A stretch of DNA of 64,000 nt. It comes from Microbacterium sp. SLBN-146 (GTDB lineage Bacteria; Actinomycetota; Actinomycetes; Actinomycetales; Microbacteriaceae). The position numbers were made by a program, and so were the translations under genes. Of the stretch, positions 17,267-25,260 are shown one piece after another (position 1 is the stretch's first letter; each line of letters begins with the position of its first letter). The stretch is taken from the NCBI RefSeq assembly GCF_006715145.1, contig NZ_VFMR01000001.1:3162001-3226000 (forward strand), written 5' to 3'. The notes under the pieces are model-generated. The model saw only the letters and a program-made list of their open reading frames with translations. It had not been told where the DNA came from and made no database searches.

Positions 17267-17983
17267 ATGACCCGCCCCCGCCACATCATCCATCAGACGA
17301 GCGTCATGGCAGCACTCCTGGACGGGGTCTTCGACGGCGAGACGGATGTCGCAACACTTCTCGATCGCGGCGACTTCGGGTTGGGCACGTTCGACGCGCT
17401 CGACGGCGAGATGGTGATTCTCGACGGCATGTGCCACCGGCTGACGGCGGACGGCGCGGCGCACCCCGTCGAGGGATCTGCTCGGACACCGTTCGCCGTC
17501 GTGACGCGCTTCGTCACGCACGCTCGCGCATCGCTCACCACGGCGCACGACAGGGCGGACGTACGCGCGGTGATCGACGGCATCCTGCCGTCGGCCAACT
17601 ACATGTACGCCGTCCGGGTCGACGGTCGGTTCTCGTCGATGCGGGTCCGCGCCGTACAGGCGCAGGCGCACCCGTACCCGCGCCTCACCGACGTCACCGA
17701 TGACCAGGCGACGAGAGAACTCGAGAACGTCGAGGGCACCGTCGTCGGATTCCGGACACCGGCGTTCGAACACGGCATCTCAGTGCCGGGCTACCACGCG
17801 CACTTCGTGAGTGCCGATCGCTCGTCCGGCGGGCACATCCTCGACTACACGCTCGACTGCGGCGAGGTCAGGCTGTGCGTCGGGACCGACCTTCATCTCG
17901 AACTCCCGCGCACGGAGCTTTTCGCGACCGCCGATCTCGACCCCGACGACCTCGACGAGCAAGTCGACCGCGCCGAGTCGTGA
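17267..17983 (+). CDS. alsD: Alpha-acetolactate decarboxylase
   Basis: The 238-residue protein matches the family throughout: HQTSVMAALLDGVFDGE, LLDRGDFGLGTFDALDGEMV, TPFAVVTRFV, and the zinc-binding region GYHAHFVSADRSSGGHILD, which supplies three histidines. It converts acetolactate to acetoin, diverting pyruvate to a neutral product. ATG 17267 is preferred: a TAGCAT box (17254-17259) ends 7 nt before it, giving a leaderless start, whereas ATG 17258 lies within that box. No acetolactate synthase gene is adjacent. A long hairpin lies upstream. Confidence 0.93.
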   Translation: MTRPRHIIHQTSVMAALLDGVFDGETDVATLLDRGDFGLGTFDALDGEMVILDGMCHRLTADGAAHPVEGSARTPFAVVTRFVTHARASLTTAHDRADVRAVIDGILPSANYMYAVRVDGRFSSMRVRAVQAQAHPYPRLTDVTDDQATRELENVEGTVVGFRTPAFEHGISVPGYHAHFVSADRSSGGHILDYTLDCGEVRLCVGTDLHLELPRTELFATADLDPDDLDEQVDRAES

Positions 17984-18073
17984 CCTCCGGAGGAGGCACC
18001 GGGGCGCGCGGCTGATCGACCCCGAGGCGGCCTCGATCCCCACGGCACGCCGCGGACATGTCGCGGCAGGTCG

Positions 18074-19366
18074 TCAGAAGGGTGCAGCGTGGTTGACGCC
18101 CATGTCGGGGTCGGGATCAGTCACCCGGTAGACGGGGACGCGGCGTTCGGGGGGAACGAGGTATCGTCGCCCGGCCGGGGAGGTCCACTCCACCACACCC
18201 CCACTGTCGGGAACCTGCCGCAACCCCCACCCACCGTGGTGTTTCACCCGATGATGCCCCTTGCACAACGGCGCCAAGTTCACACTCGACGTGTGCCCGC
18301 CGTGTTCCCACGCGACCGTGTGATCGATCTCACACCGTGACGCGGGCACCCCGCACCCCGGCGCCATACACCGATCCGCCCGCCACCTCACCAACCGCCG
18401 CAACGACGCCGGCGGGGTGTACCGGTCACGGCCCACCGACAGCACCATCCCCGTCTCCGGATGCGTGAGCACCCGCATCCACTGCCCGTCCCCACCACAC
18501 AACTCCCGGGCACGGGCGATCGGGATCGGACCGACCCCCTCCACCACCGCCGGATCACACCCCGCACCGGCCACCCCGGCATCATCCGCCTGCAACAACG
18601 CCACCGCCGGAACGGTGACAACCACCGACGCCCGGATCCCCCGCGCCTGATCGGGGTGCGACGACACCACCCCGTCGATCAGCAGATCCGCGACCACATC
18701 CGCCCGCACCTGATTCAACGTGCGCGTCTCCCCCTCCCCGATGAGGATCGTCTTCGCGATCGCCGTCACCCGGGTCTGGATCGCATGCGCCTCGACCGTC
18801 GGACCATACACATGGATCCACGACATCCCCTCCCCCTCGTGCTCCACCCACACCCGCCGACGCGCCAACGCCTCCTCCTGCCGCGCGACCACCGTCACCA
18901 CCCGGGCAGTATCGATCAGCGTCCGAAGCTTCCGGCGGAACACCCCCACCGGCTCCCCCTCCGCCAACACCAACGCCTCACCCGCCAGCTCGTCTCGCAG
19001 GCCGGGTTCCAGCTCGTCCACCCCCGCGACCAGAACCTCGACATGCCGCTCCGTGATCCGCGCCTCCCGCAACGCCACCAACACCTCCGGGTACCGGTTC
19101 ACCACCGCCTCCGCCAGCCCGATCAGCCTCCCCGCGGCATGCTCCGTGATCCGCAACGCCCCCGCCAACTCCAGCCGCAACCCCCGCAACACCACATCCG
19201 TCAACACCCGCCCCGCAGCACCCGCCCGCGCGAGATGAAAATCACGCAACTCATCCACCCGCAACAACCGCTCCGCCGCGAACCCCGCCATCACCCCATC
19301 CAGATCCTGCACAACCTCCAACGGACCAGGAACCGGCCAATCCAAAACAGTAGGGTCGTCGTACAT
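18074..19366 (-). CDS. DUF222 / HNH endonuclease-domain protein (13E12-like family)
   Basis: The 430-residue protein has an N-terminal helical DUF222 region (about 20-270) and a C-terminal HNH nuclease domain with CEIDHTVAWEHGG, NLAPLCKGHHRVKHH and the cysteine pair CMAPGC. The DUF222-HNH pairing is a multi-copy family in actinobacteria related to the mycobacterial 13E12 repeats, suspected of mobility but of unknown function. ATG 19366 is chosen at the start of family similarity; no ribosome site is present. The coding strand is strikingly G-rich (long C-runs on the plus strand), unlike neighbours, which may mark recent acquisition. Confidence 0.88.
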   Translation of the reverse strand: MYDDPTVLDWPVPGPLEVVQDLDGVMAGFAAERLLRVDELRDFHLARAGAAGRVLTDVVLRGLRLELAGALRITEHAAGRLIGLAEAVVNRYPEVLVALREARITERHVEVLVAGVDELEPGLRDELAGEALVLAEGEPVGVFRRKLRTLIDTARVVTVVARQEEALARRRVWVEHEGEGMSWIHVYGPTVEAHAIQTRVTAIAKTILIGEGETRTLNQVRADVVADLLIDGVVSSHPDQARGIRASVVVTVPAVALLQADDAGVAGAGCDPAVVEGVGPIPIARARELCGGDGQWMRVLTHPETGMVLSVGRDRYTPPASLRRLVRWRADRCMAPGCGVPASRCEIDHTVAWEHGGHTSSVNLAPLCKGHHRVKHHGGWGLRQVPDSGGVVEWTSPAGRRYLVPPERRVPVYRVTDPDPDMGVNHAAPF

Positions 19367-19493
19367 ACCCCGACAGTAGAACAAACCTCCGACACTCCCC
19401 CCGACCACCCCAACACACATCCACAGGACCGAAGCGCGGATCGGCGGGACCTTGGACCCCGTTCTCGCGTCGCACGCGGACGATCCTGAGGGC

Positions 19494-20033
19494 ATGACGA
19501 AAGTGCTCGTGGCATACGCCAGCAAGAACGGCTCGACCGAGGAGATCGCCGAGGCGATCGCCGACGAACTGACATCGCACGGACTGGACGTGACGTGTCG
19601 ATCAGCCCGCGACAGCGACGCAAAGGACGTGGACGCCGTCATCCTCGGCAGCGCCGTCTACGCCGGCCGATGGCTTCGGCCTGCGCGGCGCTTCCTGAAG
19701 GCCGAATCCGATCGTCTCCGGCACCTGCCCTTCTGGATCTTCAGCTCGGGCCCGTTCGGTGACCAGGCGGCTCACCCGTCCGAAGAGGATCTGCGCTGGC
19801 AGGAGCCGCACAAGATCATCTCGCGCGCACAGGAACTCGGTGTTCGCGGTCATGTCGTCTTCGGGGGCCGACTCCCCCTCGAACCACACGGATTCGTCGA
19901 GGCGGCGATGGTTCGCAACACTCCGGGAGAGAACCACGACGCGCGCGACTGGGCGCAGATCCGCGCCTGGGCGACGACCGTCGCCGAAGAGCTCGGAGCA
20001 CGTGAGCAGGTCGAGGGACCTGAGTCCTCCTGA
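19494..20033 (+). CDS. Flavodoxin-domain protein (HemG-like)
   Basis: The 179-residue protein starts MTKVLVAYASKNGSTEEIAEAIADEL, the FMN-phosphate loop of flavodoxins, followed by AVILGSAVYAGRW and LPFWIFSSGPFGD. This pattern fits the flavodoxin domain of menaquinone-dependent protoporphyrinogen oxidase HemG-like proteins, which carry electrons with FMN. A GAGGG ribosome site precedes ATG 19494. Its neighbours give no pathway clue, so the redox partner is unknown. Confidence 0.85.
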   Translation: MTKVLVAYASKNGSTEEIAEAIADELTSHGLDVTCRSARDSDAKDVDAVILGSAVYAGRWLRPARRFLKAESDRLRHLPFWIFSSGPFGDQAAHPSEEDLRWQEPHKIISRAQELGVRGHVVFGGRLPLEPHGFVEAAMVRNTPGENHDARDWAQIRAWATTVAEELGAREQVEGPESS

Positions 20034-20060
20034 CATCGCCATGAGACAGCGCTCACGCTC

Positions 20061-20091
20061 TTGACGGCATGCCGGGTCGGAGCACCATACT
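20061..20091 (+). promoter_or_regulatory. Putative promoter of the DUF5684 gene
   Basis: TTGACG (20061-20066) and CATACT (20086-20091) are separated by 19 bp. The start codon is 49 nt further on, leaving a short leader. Confidence 0.4.
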
Positions 20092-20140
20092 GTTCGACAC
20101 GCACCATCCGACATGACGGACCGAGCGAGAGGGCTTCTGA

Positions 20141-20575
20141 ATGGACCCCGCACTGACGACAGATCTGACATCCGCCTACATCTGGTCGACGGTGGGGAGC
20201 CTCGTCGCGTACGTCTTCTACGGCTTCGCCGTCATGGCGATCTTCCGCAAGGCCGGGCTGAAAGGCTGGCCAGCCTGGGTTCCGATCTTCAACACATGGC
20301 GGATCCTCCAGCTCGGCGGGCAGAAGGGATGGTGGATCCTCATCGGACTGATCCCCCTCGTGGGGACGATCCTCTTTCTCGTCTTCCTCATCATCGCGGG
20401 CGTGAAGATCCAGACCGGGTTCGGCAAGCCGGGGGTCTTCTACCTGCTCGCGCTCTTCCTCACGCCGGTCTGGTACGGGATCCTCGCGTGGGACGGGTCG
20501 ATCTGGCGTCCAGAGCACACTCCTCTCGTCCCCGCCAGCGGTTACGCCGACGGCACGACTCCGCAGGCCGCCTGA
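20141..20575 (+). CDS. DUF5684-type small membrane protein
   Basis: The 144-residue protein has about four hydrophobic helices (near 16-34, 65-88, 97-112) with the characteristic KAGLKGWPAWVPIFNTWRILQLGG segment after the first helix, typical of the signal-peptidase-associated DUF5684 family of unknown function. The C-terminus is polar and short. A GAGAGGG site precedes ATG 20141. The next gene begins 1 nt after its stop, so the two form a pair. Confidence 0.78.
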   Translation: MDPALTTDLTSAYIWSTVGSLVAYVFYGFAVMAIFRKAGLKGWPAWVPIFNTWRILQLGGQKGWWILIGLIPLVGTILFLVFLIIAGVKIQTGFGKPGVFYLLALFLTPVWYGILAWDGSIWRPEHTPLVPASGYADGTTPQAA

Positions 20576-20576
20576 C

Positions 20577-21173
20577 GTGACCATGCCCCTTGCGATCATT
20601 GCGATCGCCGGAGTCGTTCTCGCCGTCGTCGCCCTCGTCATCGCACACCTCCGCGGAACCGGCCTCTCGCCCCTCCGCGACCCGGTGAGCGCCTACGGCA
20701 TCTCTGAAGCGGCACCGCTGTATCGACTGCAGACGATCGGAACGGCGGTGGCCGCCTCGGCGCTCGCCGCCGCGGTGGCCCTCTCGGATCTCTCCTCGTC
20801 GCTGCCCGCCATCCTCGCGCTGTCTGTGCTCGCCATCGCACGGGCGCTGATCAGCTGGGTGCCTATGGATGCCGCGGGCAGCCCGCGCACCGCAACAGGG
20901 CGTGCTCACAACCTCCTCGCGTTCGGCGCATTCGCCGCCGCGTCGGTGGGCGGCTTCATGGTGGGCATCGCGTTCGAGAACTCTCCCGGTCTCGAGGCTT
21001 TCGGTGCCACCACTGCCAGCCTCGGCTGGATCATGACGATCGCGAGCGCTCTGACGATCGCGTCGGCGATCATCGCAACGTTGCGTCCCATCTTCGGGCT
21101 GGCCGAGCGCCTCATCTACGGGGGGATGCTCACCTGGCTCGCTGTGACTGCCGCTGCGTTCCTCACGCTCTGA
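20577..21173 (+). CDS. DUF998-family membrane protein
   Basis: The 198-residue protein has about six hydrophobic segments and the DUF998 features: an N-terminal helix, a loop with LRDPVSAYGISEAAPLYRLQT, and WVPMDAAGSPRTATGRAHNLLAFGAF. The function of the family is unknown. The start is GTG 20577 or ATG 20583. It is almost fused to the DUF5684 gene upstream, so expression is coupled. Confidence 0.78.
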   Translation: MTMPLAIIAIAGVVLAVVALVIAHLRGTGLSPLRDPVSAYGISEAAPLYRLQTIGTAVAASALAAAVALSDLSSSLPAILALSVLAIARALISWVPMDAAGSPRTATGRAHNLLAFGAFAAASVGGFMVGIAFENSPGLEAFGATTASLGWIMTIASALTIASAIIATLRPIFGLAERLIYGGMLTWLAVTAAAFLTL

Positions 21174-21200
21174 CGGAGTGAGGGGTCAACACCGGGCCGG

Positions 21201-21776
21201 TCAGCGAGTTACCGATGCCTGCGTCGGCCGGTACCGCACGACCGTCGCCCCTGATCGGAATTCGCGCCGGTCCACGAGCTCCAGCTCGATGCGCTCGCGG
21301 AGACCCGCGAGCAGCGTCGGGCCGTGTCCCGCGAGGATCGGCTGGACGACGAACTCGTACTCGTCGATCAGTCCGAGATCCGCGAGTGCCAGCGGGAGCG
21401 TCACACCGCCCACCCACAGTCGGCCGCCCGGTTCCTGCTTCAGCCGGCGCACCGTGTCGCCGAGGTCGCCGTGGACCAGCTCGGCGTTCCAGTCGACCGT
21501 GCGCAGCGTGCTCGAAACGACGTACTTCTTCGCCCGGTCGATGTTCTCCGCGAACGTCGTCTCCCACTCCTCCATCCAGTCAGGCCAGAGGCCCGTGGCC
21601 GGCCTGCGCCAGGCGGACTCCATCATCTCGTAGGTCACCCGGCCGAACAGGAGGGCGCCCGCCTCCGCCATCTCGTCTGCCCAGTACTGCATCGACTCCG
21701 CGTCGGGAGGGAGACCTGCCTCGTGGTGGCAGCATCCGTCGAGCGTGACGTTGATCGAGTATCGAAGTGGTCTCAT
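21201..21776 (-). CDS. Dihydrofolate-reductase-like protein (RibD C-terminal fold)
   Basis: The 191-residue protein resembles the stand-alone RibD C-terminal / DHFR family: MRPLRYSINVTLDGCCHHEAG start, LLFGRVTYEMMESAW, KYVVSSTLRTVDW, LWVGGVTLPLALADLGLIDEYEFVVQPILAGHGPTLL. Such proteins bind NADPH and reduce unknown substrates; they are not true dihydrofolate reductases. ATG 21776 has an AGGGAG site upstream. Because the gene follows tRNA-Pro on the same strand and a terminator lies between, it is probably transcribed separately. Confidence 0.88.
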   Translation of the reverse strand: MRPLRYSINVTLDGCCHHEAGLPPDAESMQYWADEMAEAGALLFGRVTYEMMESAWRRPATGLWPDWMEEWETTFAENIDRAKKYVVSSTLRTVDWNAELVHGDLGDTVRRLKQEPGGRLWVGGVTLPLALADLGLIDEYEFVVQPILAGHGPTLLAGLRERIELELVDRREFRSGATVVRYRPTQASVTR

Positions 21777-21836
21777 CGCGTTGCTCCCTCTTGGTGCGCT
21801 CGATGCTACGACCAAAGTGGTGCGGGAGCCACGAAA

Positions 21837-21862
21837 AAGGGCCCGCCATACGGCGGACCCTT
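21837..21862 (-). terminator. Intrinsic terminator after tRNA-Pro
   Basis: On the minus strand an 11-bp stem (AAGGGTCCGCC / GGCGGGCCCTT, one G-U pair) closes a 4-nt loop and is followed by TTTTT. It lies 13 nt past the tRNA 3' end. Confidence 0.85.
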
Positions 21863-21874
21863 CTTCGTCTCCGG

Positions 21875-21948
<74 letters not shown>

Positions 21949-22054
21949 GAGCTGGCCGCTTGCGCGGACAACTCCACTATCCTACCCGGTCGATGGAACC
22001 GCCGCGAACGCACGCGCCATTGAGCGTGTCCGCACCCGGGAGTACGGTCTCGGC

Positions 22055-22666
22055 ATGCCTGAGATCACGATCGAGCCCGCGACATCGTCACGCTTCGACG
22101 ATGCAGAATCCGCTTTGAACGGAGGGGGTGACGGGCGCGCATGTCAGTGCCAGTGGTGGATGCTGACGAATCGCGGGTTCGATGAGTTGTCGGTCCCCGA
22201 GCGCACGGCACTTCTTCACGAGGAAACGAGGAACTCCCCTGCGCCGGGACTCGTCGCCTACGTCGACGGAGTGGCTGCCGGATGGGTGCGCGTGGGGCCG
22301 CGGACACGACAGCCACGGCTCTCACGCACGCGCGCGTACGCGTCCGGGTCCGCGGAGGACTGGAGCGATGACGCCGTCTGGGCCGTGTCGTGCTTTTCTG
22401 TGCGAAAGGAGCACAGGGGCCAGGGGCTGAACAGCGCGCTGCTGTCAGCCGCCGTCGAATTCGCACGCGACAACGGTGCCCGCGTGGTCGAGGCTTACCC
22501 GATCGACCTCGCAGCGCGCCCTGGCACGTCATCGAACGAGCTCTACCATGGCGCCCTCTCGACGTTCCTCGCCGCGGGATTCCGTGAAGTCGCCCGCCCG
22601 AAGCCGCATGTCGCCGTCGTGAGTCTCGATGTGGGGCACGAGGCTCAGCTCGGTCTCACGCCCTGA
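22055..22666 (+). CDS. GNAT-family N-acetyltransferase
   Basis: The 203-residue protein shows the GNAT core: a substrate part with CQCQWWMLTNRGFDEL, LVAYVDGVAAGWVRVGPR, the strand WAVSCFSVRKEHRGQGLNSALLSAAVEFAR carrying the acetyl-CoA pyrophosphate loop (R/QxxGxG/A type), and a C-terminal HGALSTFLAAGFREVAR. The acceptor is unknown. ATG 22055 follows a TACGGT box by 6 nt, again a leaderless pattern; longer frames run into the tRNA. The 3' end overlaps the LtrA gene by 11 nt. Confidence 0.87.
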   Translation: MPEITIEPATSSRFDDAESALNGGGDGRACQCQWWMLTNRGFDELSVPERTALLHEETRNSPAPGLVAYVDGVAAGWVRVGPRTRQPRLSRTRAYASGSAEDWSDDAVWAVSCFSVRKEHRGQGLNSALLSAAVEFARDNGARVVEAYPIDLAARPGTSSNELYHGALSTFLAAGFREVARPKPHVAVVSLDVGHEAQLGLTP

Positions 22667-23840
22667 CGGCAGACGCACGCTCTCGCCTCGTGGCATCCGT
22701 CTCGATGACGATGACGACACCGATCAGGAGCATGGCCGCCACGACGTACTCGCCGACGGGAAGCAGGCCCGCGCCCGCGATCAGGGCGGCACTCGCGAGA
22801 ACGATCGCCGACGCCCATCCGGCGATCTGGGTCCGGAGCAGGATGAGCCACGCACTCGCGACCACGACCGCGATCGGGACGGTCAGCGAGAGACCTGCAA
22901 CCTCGGGCGAGACCTCAGCGTGCCCGAGGATCTCGTCGAGCTCGACTTCGACGCCCGCTGAGACCGCTCCGACGGCCGCGAAGATCACGTAGTGCAGATA
23001 GCCGAAACCGAACCCGTCGCGCACTCCCCGCAGCCTCCCGTGTTGCTCGCGCGCGAAGTACACCCACCAGATGCCCGCCGTCACGATGAGCCCCGAGGCG
23101 GCGAGCGACAGCAGTTCCGGGACGTGCTCGCCTTCCCCCAGCGCGTCGATGATCGCGTTGGCGGATGCCAGCAAGCTCTCGCCGAGAAGCAGGAGCGTGA
23201 ACAATCCGAACCGTTCGGCGATGTGATGCGGATGCCAGCTGGTCCGCTGCGCCGTCTCACCCCACACGGGCACGAGCAGTTCTGCGGCGACGAGGACGAA
23301 GAAGCTCCAGAACTGCGCGCCTCCCTCGAGCAGATACATGCGGGCGACCCAGAACACCTGCACGACAGAGATTCCGATTGCGAAGCGCATCGCGGCGCGA
23401 CGCATCGACGGATCGGATGCCGCAGCCCTCAGCCACTGCGCGACGAGCGCGAGCCTCATGATGACGTAGCCCCAGGTCACGACGAGGAAGTCGAAGTCGA
23501 CCATCGCCGCGTGCACACCCGCTGCCAGAACGAGCACCCCGGCCATCTGGACGATCGTGAGGACGCGGTAGAGCCAGTCATCCGTATCGAAGGCCGACGC
23601 GAACCACGTGAAATTCATCCACGCCCACCAGATGGCGAAGAACACCATGAGGTACGACAGGACTCCCTGCCCGACATGGTCATCGCTGATGAGGTGGTGG
23701 AGGTTCTGCGAGGCCTGCGACACGGCGACAACGAACACGAGGTCGAAGAGCAGCTCGAGAGGCGTCGCCACCCGATGACGCTCACCCGTGTCGCGGGCGG
23801 TCATTCGCCGGAGACCGAGCCGACTGATCACGTCTGTCAT
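22656..23840 (-). CDS. Low temperature requirement A (LtrA)-family membrane protein
   Basis: The 394-residue protein has about 10-11 hydrophobic helices and the LtrA signature ATPLELLFDLVFVVAVSQASQNLHHLI near residue 28, with FFAIWWAWMNFTWFASAFDTDDWLYR, RTSWHPHHIAERFGLFTLLLLGESLL and WWVYF. LtrA was linked to growth of Listeria at low temperature; its biochemical role is unknown. ATG 23840 lies 6 nt after a CATAAT box, pointing to a leaderless mRNA. Confidence 0.9.
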   Translation of the reverse strand: MTDVISRLGLRRMTARDTGERHRVATPLELLFDLVFVVAVSQASQNLHHLISDDHVGQGVLSYLMVFFAIWWAWMNFTWFASAFDTDDWLYRVLTIVQMAGVLVLAAGVHAAMVDFDFLVVTWGYVIMRLALVAQWLRAAASDPSMRRAAMRFAIGISVVQVFWVARMYLLEGGAQFWSFFVLVAAELLVPVWGETAQRTSWHPHHIAERFGLFTLLLLGESLLASANAIIDALGEGEHVPELLSLAASGLIVTAGIWWVYFAREQHGRLRGVRDGFGFGYLHYVIFAAVGAVSAGVEVELDEILGHAEVSPEVAGLSLTVPIAVVVASAWLILLRTQIAGWASAIVLASAALIAGAGLLPVGEYVVAAMLLIGVVIVIETDATRRERASAVRA

Positions 23841-23879
23841 GCGACGATTATGTCGGCGCGACCGACGACACGGAGGATC

Positions 23880-23960
23880 ATGGCTCGGCTTCGAATCGGC
23901 ATCACCCGCGAAACGACGTTGCCGGACGCCGAAGCGATCTTCCTGAGGGGAGCCCGATGA
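23880..23960 (+). CDS. Tiny ORF (26 aa) coupled to the S4-domain gene
   Basis: ATG 23880 is preceded by a strong GGAGG ribosome site with good spacing and runs 26 codons to a TGA that overlaps the next start codon (ATGA). The peptide (MARLRIGITRE opening, ending FLRGAR) is basic and matches nothing I know. It may be a real micro-protein or a translated leader that delivers ribosomes to the S4 gene, which lacks its own strong site. Confidence 0.5.
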   Translation: MARLRIGITRETTLPDAEAIFLRGAR

Positions 23961-24310
23961 CGCGGGTGGATGCATGGCTCTGGGCGGTGCGCGTGTACAA
24001 GACCCGCAGTATCGCCACGACCGCGTGCCGTGCGGGACACGTGCGCGTCAACGGCGAGCGTGCGAAGGCGGCGCAGCCGGTCAAGCCCGGCGACGAGATC
24101 AGAGTGCGCATCTCGGGATTCGACCGCATCCTGGTCGTGAAGCAGACGATCGCCAAGCGCGTCGGCGCGGCGGTCGTGGGCGAGTCGGTCGACGAGCGGA
24201 CTCCGCCGCGAGACCCCACCCCGATCATGGCTCAACGCGATCGCGGTGCCGGGAGACCCACCAAACGGGAGCGTCGCGACATCGATCGCCTGCGCGGCCG
24301 AGACGCCTAG
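23957..24310 (+). CDS. S4-domain RNA-binding protein (Hsp15-like)
   Basis: The 117-residue protein begins with an S4 domain: MTRVDAWLWAVRVYKTRSIATTACRAGHVRVNGERAKAAQPVKPGDEI in outline, shown by RVDAWLWAVR, ACRAGHVRVNG and VKPGDEIRV, followed by a basic tail (RDRGAGRPTKRERRDIDRLRGR). This is the layout of Hsp15 (HslR), which in other bacteria binds stalled 50S subunits carrying tRNA. It overlaps the tiny upstream ORF as ATGA and the convergent NUDIX gene by 4 nt. Confidence 0.88.
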   Translation: MTRVDAWLWAVRVYKTRSIATTACRAGHVRVNGERAKAAQPVKPGDEIRVRISGFDRILVVKQTIAKRVGAAVVGESVDERTPPRDPTPIMAQRDRGAGRPTKRERRDIDRLRGRDA

Positions 24311-25203
24311 AGCTGATCGAGCAGCCACCGGGCGCCGCGCACCGACGCACCGGCATCCGCCGCGCGCTGACTCAACTCGCGGTCGCTCGTGACGACGATG
24401 ACCGTCCTCCCGTGGTCGACGAGATCGCGTGCTGTCGCAGCGATCGTGTCATCGCCCTCACCGGGTGCGCGGACGACGTGGATCTCGTCCCGCGCCGCCA
24501 CGTCGCGGGCTGCGCCCTCGACCACGACGGACCACTCGGGGAACCAGACGTCCTCCGCCAGCCCGAGCTCCTGAGCGCGCACTCCCCTTTCAGCGAGTCC
24601 TGCGACACGCTCGAGCAGGCGCGTCGCCGCACCGGGGCGGTCGCGCCACCACCCGTCGGGCACGGAGCCCACGACGTTCGCGGCATCCACGACGATCGCT
24701 GGTCGCACCGACAAAGCGGCACGCAGGACGCGCCAAGATGATGCGAAGCCGGGATGCAGCGGGAGCTCGTCGACCTCGTCGATCGGGACCCACGCCAGCT
24801 CGTGGCTCTCACGATCGGTGATGACCGCCTCGAAGGGTTCGACGACGTCTGCAACGAGCGTCGTGTAGGACCAGTAGCCCAGGTCGAGGACGCTCAGCAG
24901 CCGCGGGCGCGTCGCTCCGTCGGGTACGCCCGCTTCTTCCTGCGCCTCCCGGAGAGCCGCATCGACGGCGGATTCGCCCTCGTGACGGGCTCCGCCCGGA
25001 AGCGCCCACGTGTCGCCGAAGTGACTCCACGACACGCGGTGCTGGAGCAGCACGCCGAGAGCGGGATCGATCGCGAGCAGTCCCGCGGCACCGAAGCGTC
25101 CCCAGTACTGCTCACCTGTCGGAGCAACGACCCACGCGTCGCCGGGGTCACGCGGACCGAACGGCAGTCGCGGTTCGTCTGCAGCGGGCGGCTCGATCGT
25201 CAC
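24307..25203 (-). CDS. NUDIX hydrolase fused to a NYN/PIN-like RNase domain
   Basis: The 298-residue protein joins two domains. The N-terminal part (about 30-165) has a perfect NUDIX box, GGARHEGESAVDAALREAQEEAGV in outline (G-x5-E-x7-REAQEEAG), with SWSHFGDTWALP before it. The C-terminal part (about 168-298) resembles NYN/YacP-type nucleases: IVVDAANVVGSVPDGWW, then GDDTIAATARDLVDHGRTVIVVTSDRELSQRAADAGASV in outline, giving the acidic D..N, DD and D metal ligands. It suggests a combined nucleotide-pyrophosphatase and RNA-cleaving or cap-processing role, which is inferred. The start at 25203 is an ATG near a GGGTGACG stretch. Confidence 0.82.
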   Translation of the reverse strand: MTIEPPAADEPRLPFGPRDPGDAWVVAPTGEQYWGRFGAAGLLAIDPALGVLLQHRVSWSHFGDTWALPGGARHEGESAVDAALREAQEEAGVPDGATRPRLLSVLDLGYWSYTTLVADVVEPFEAVITDRESHELAWVPIDEVDELPLHPGFASSWRVLRAALSVRPAIVVDAANVVGSVPDGWWRDRPGAATRLLERVAGLAERGVRAQELGLAEDVWFPEWSVVVEGAARDVAARDEIHVVRAPGEGDDTIAATARDLVDHGRTVIVVTSDRELSQRAADAGASVRGARWLLDQL

Positions 25204-25260
25204 CCGACCAGCCTGTCACACGCGGGGCCGGCCCCGTGAGCGGGGTGGCGCCGCGCGTCA

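Noticed and set aside
19446..19462. GGGACCTTGGACCCC stretch upstream of the flavodoxin gene as a DosR-type hypoxia box
   Set aside because: The two halves are not a good inverted repeat and differ from the known DosR consensus.
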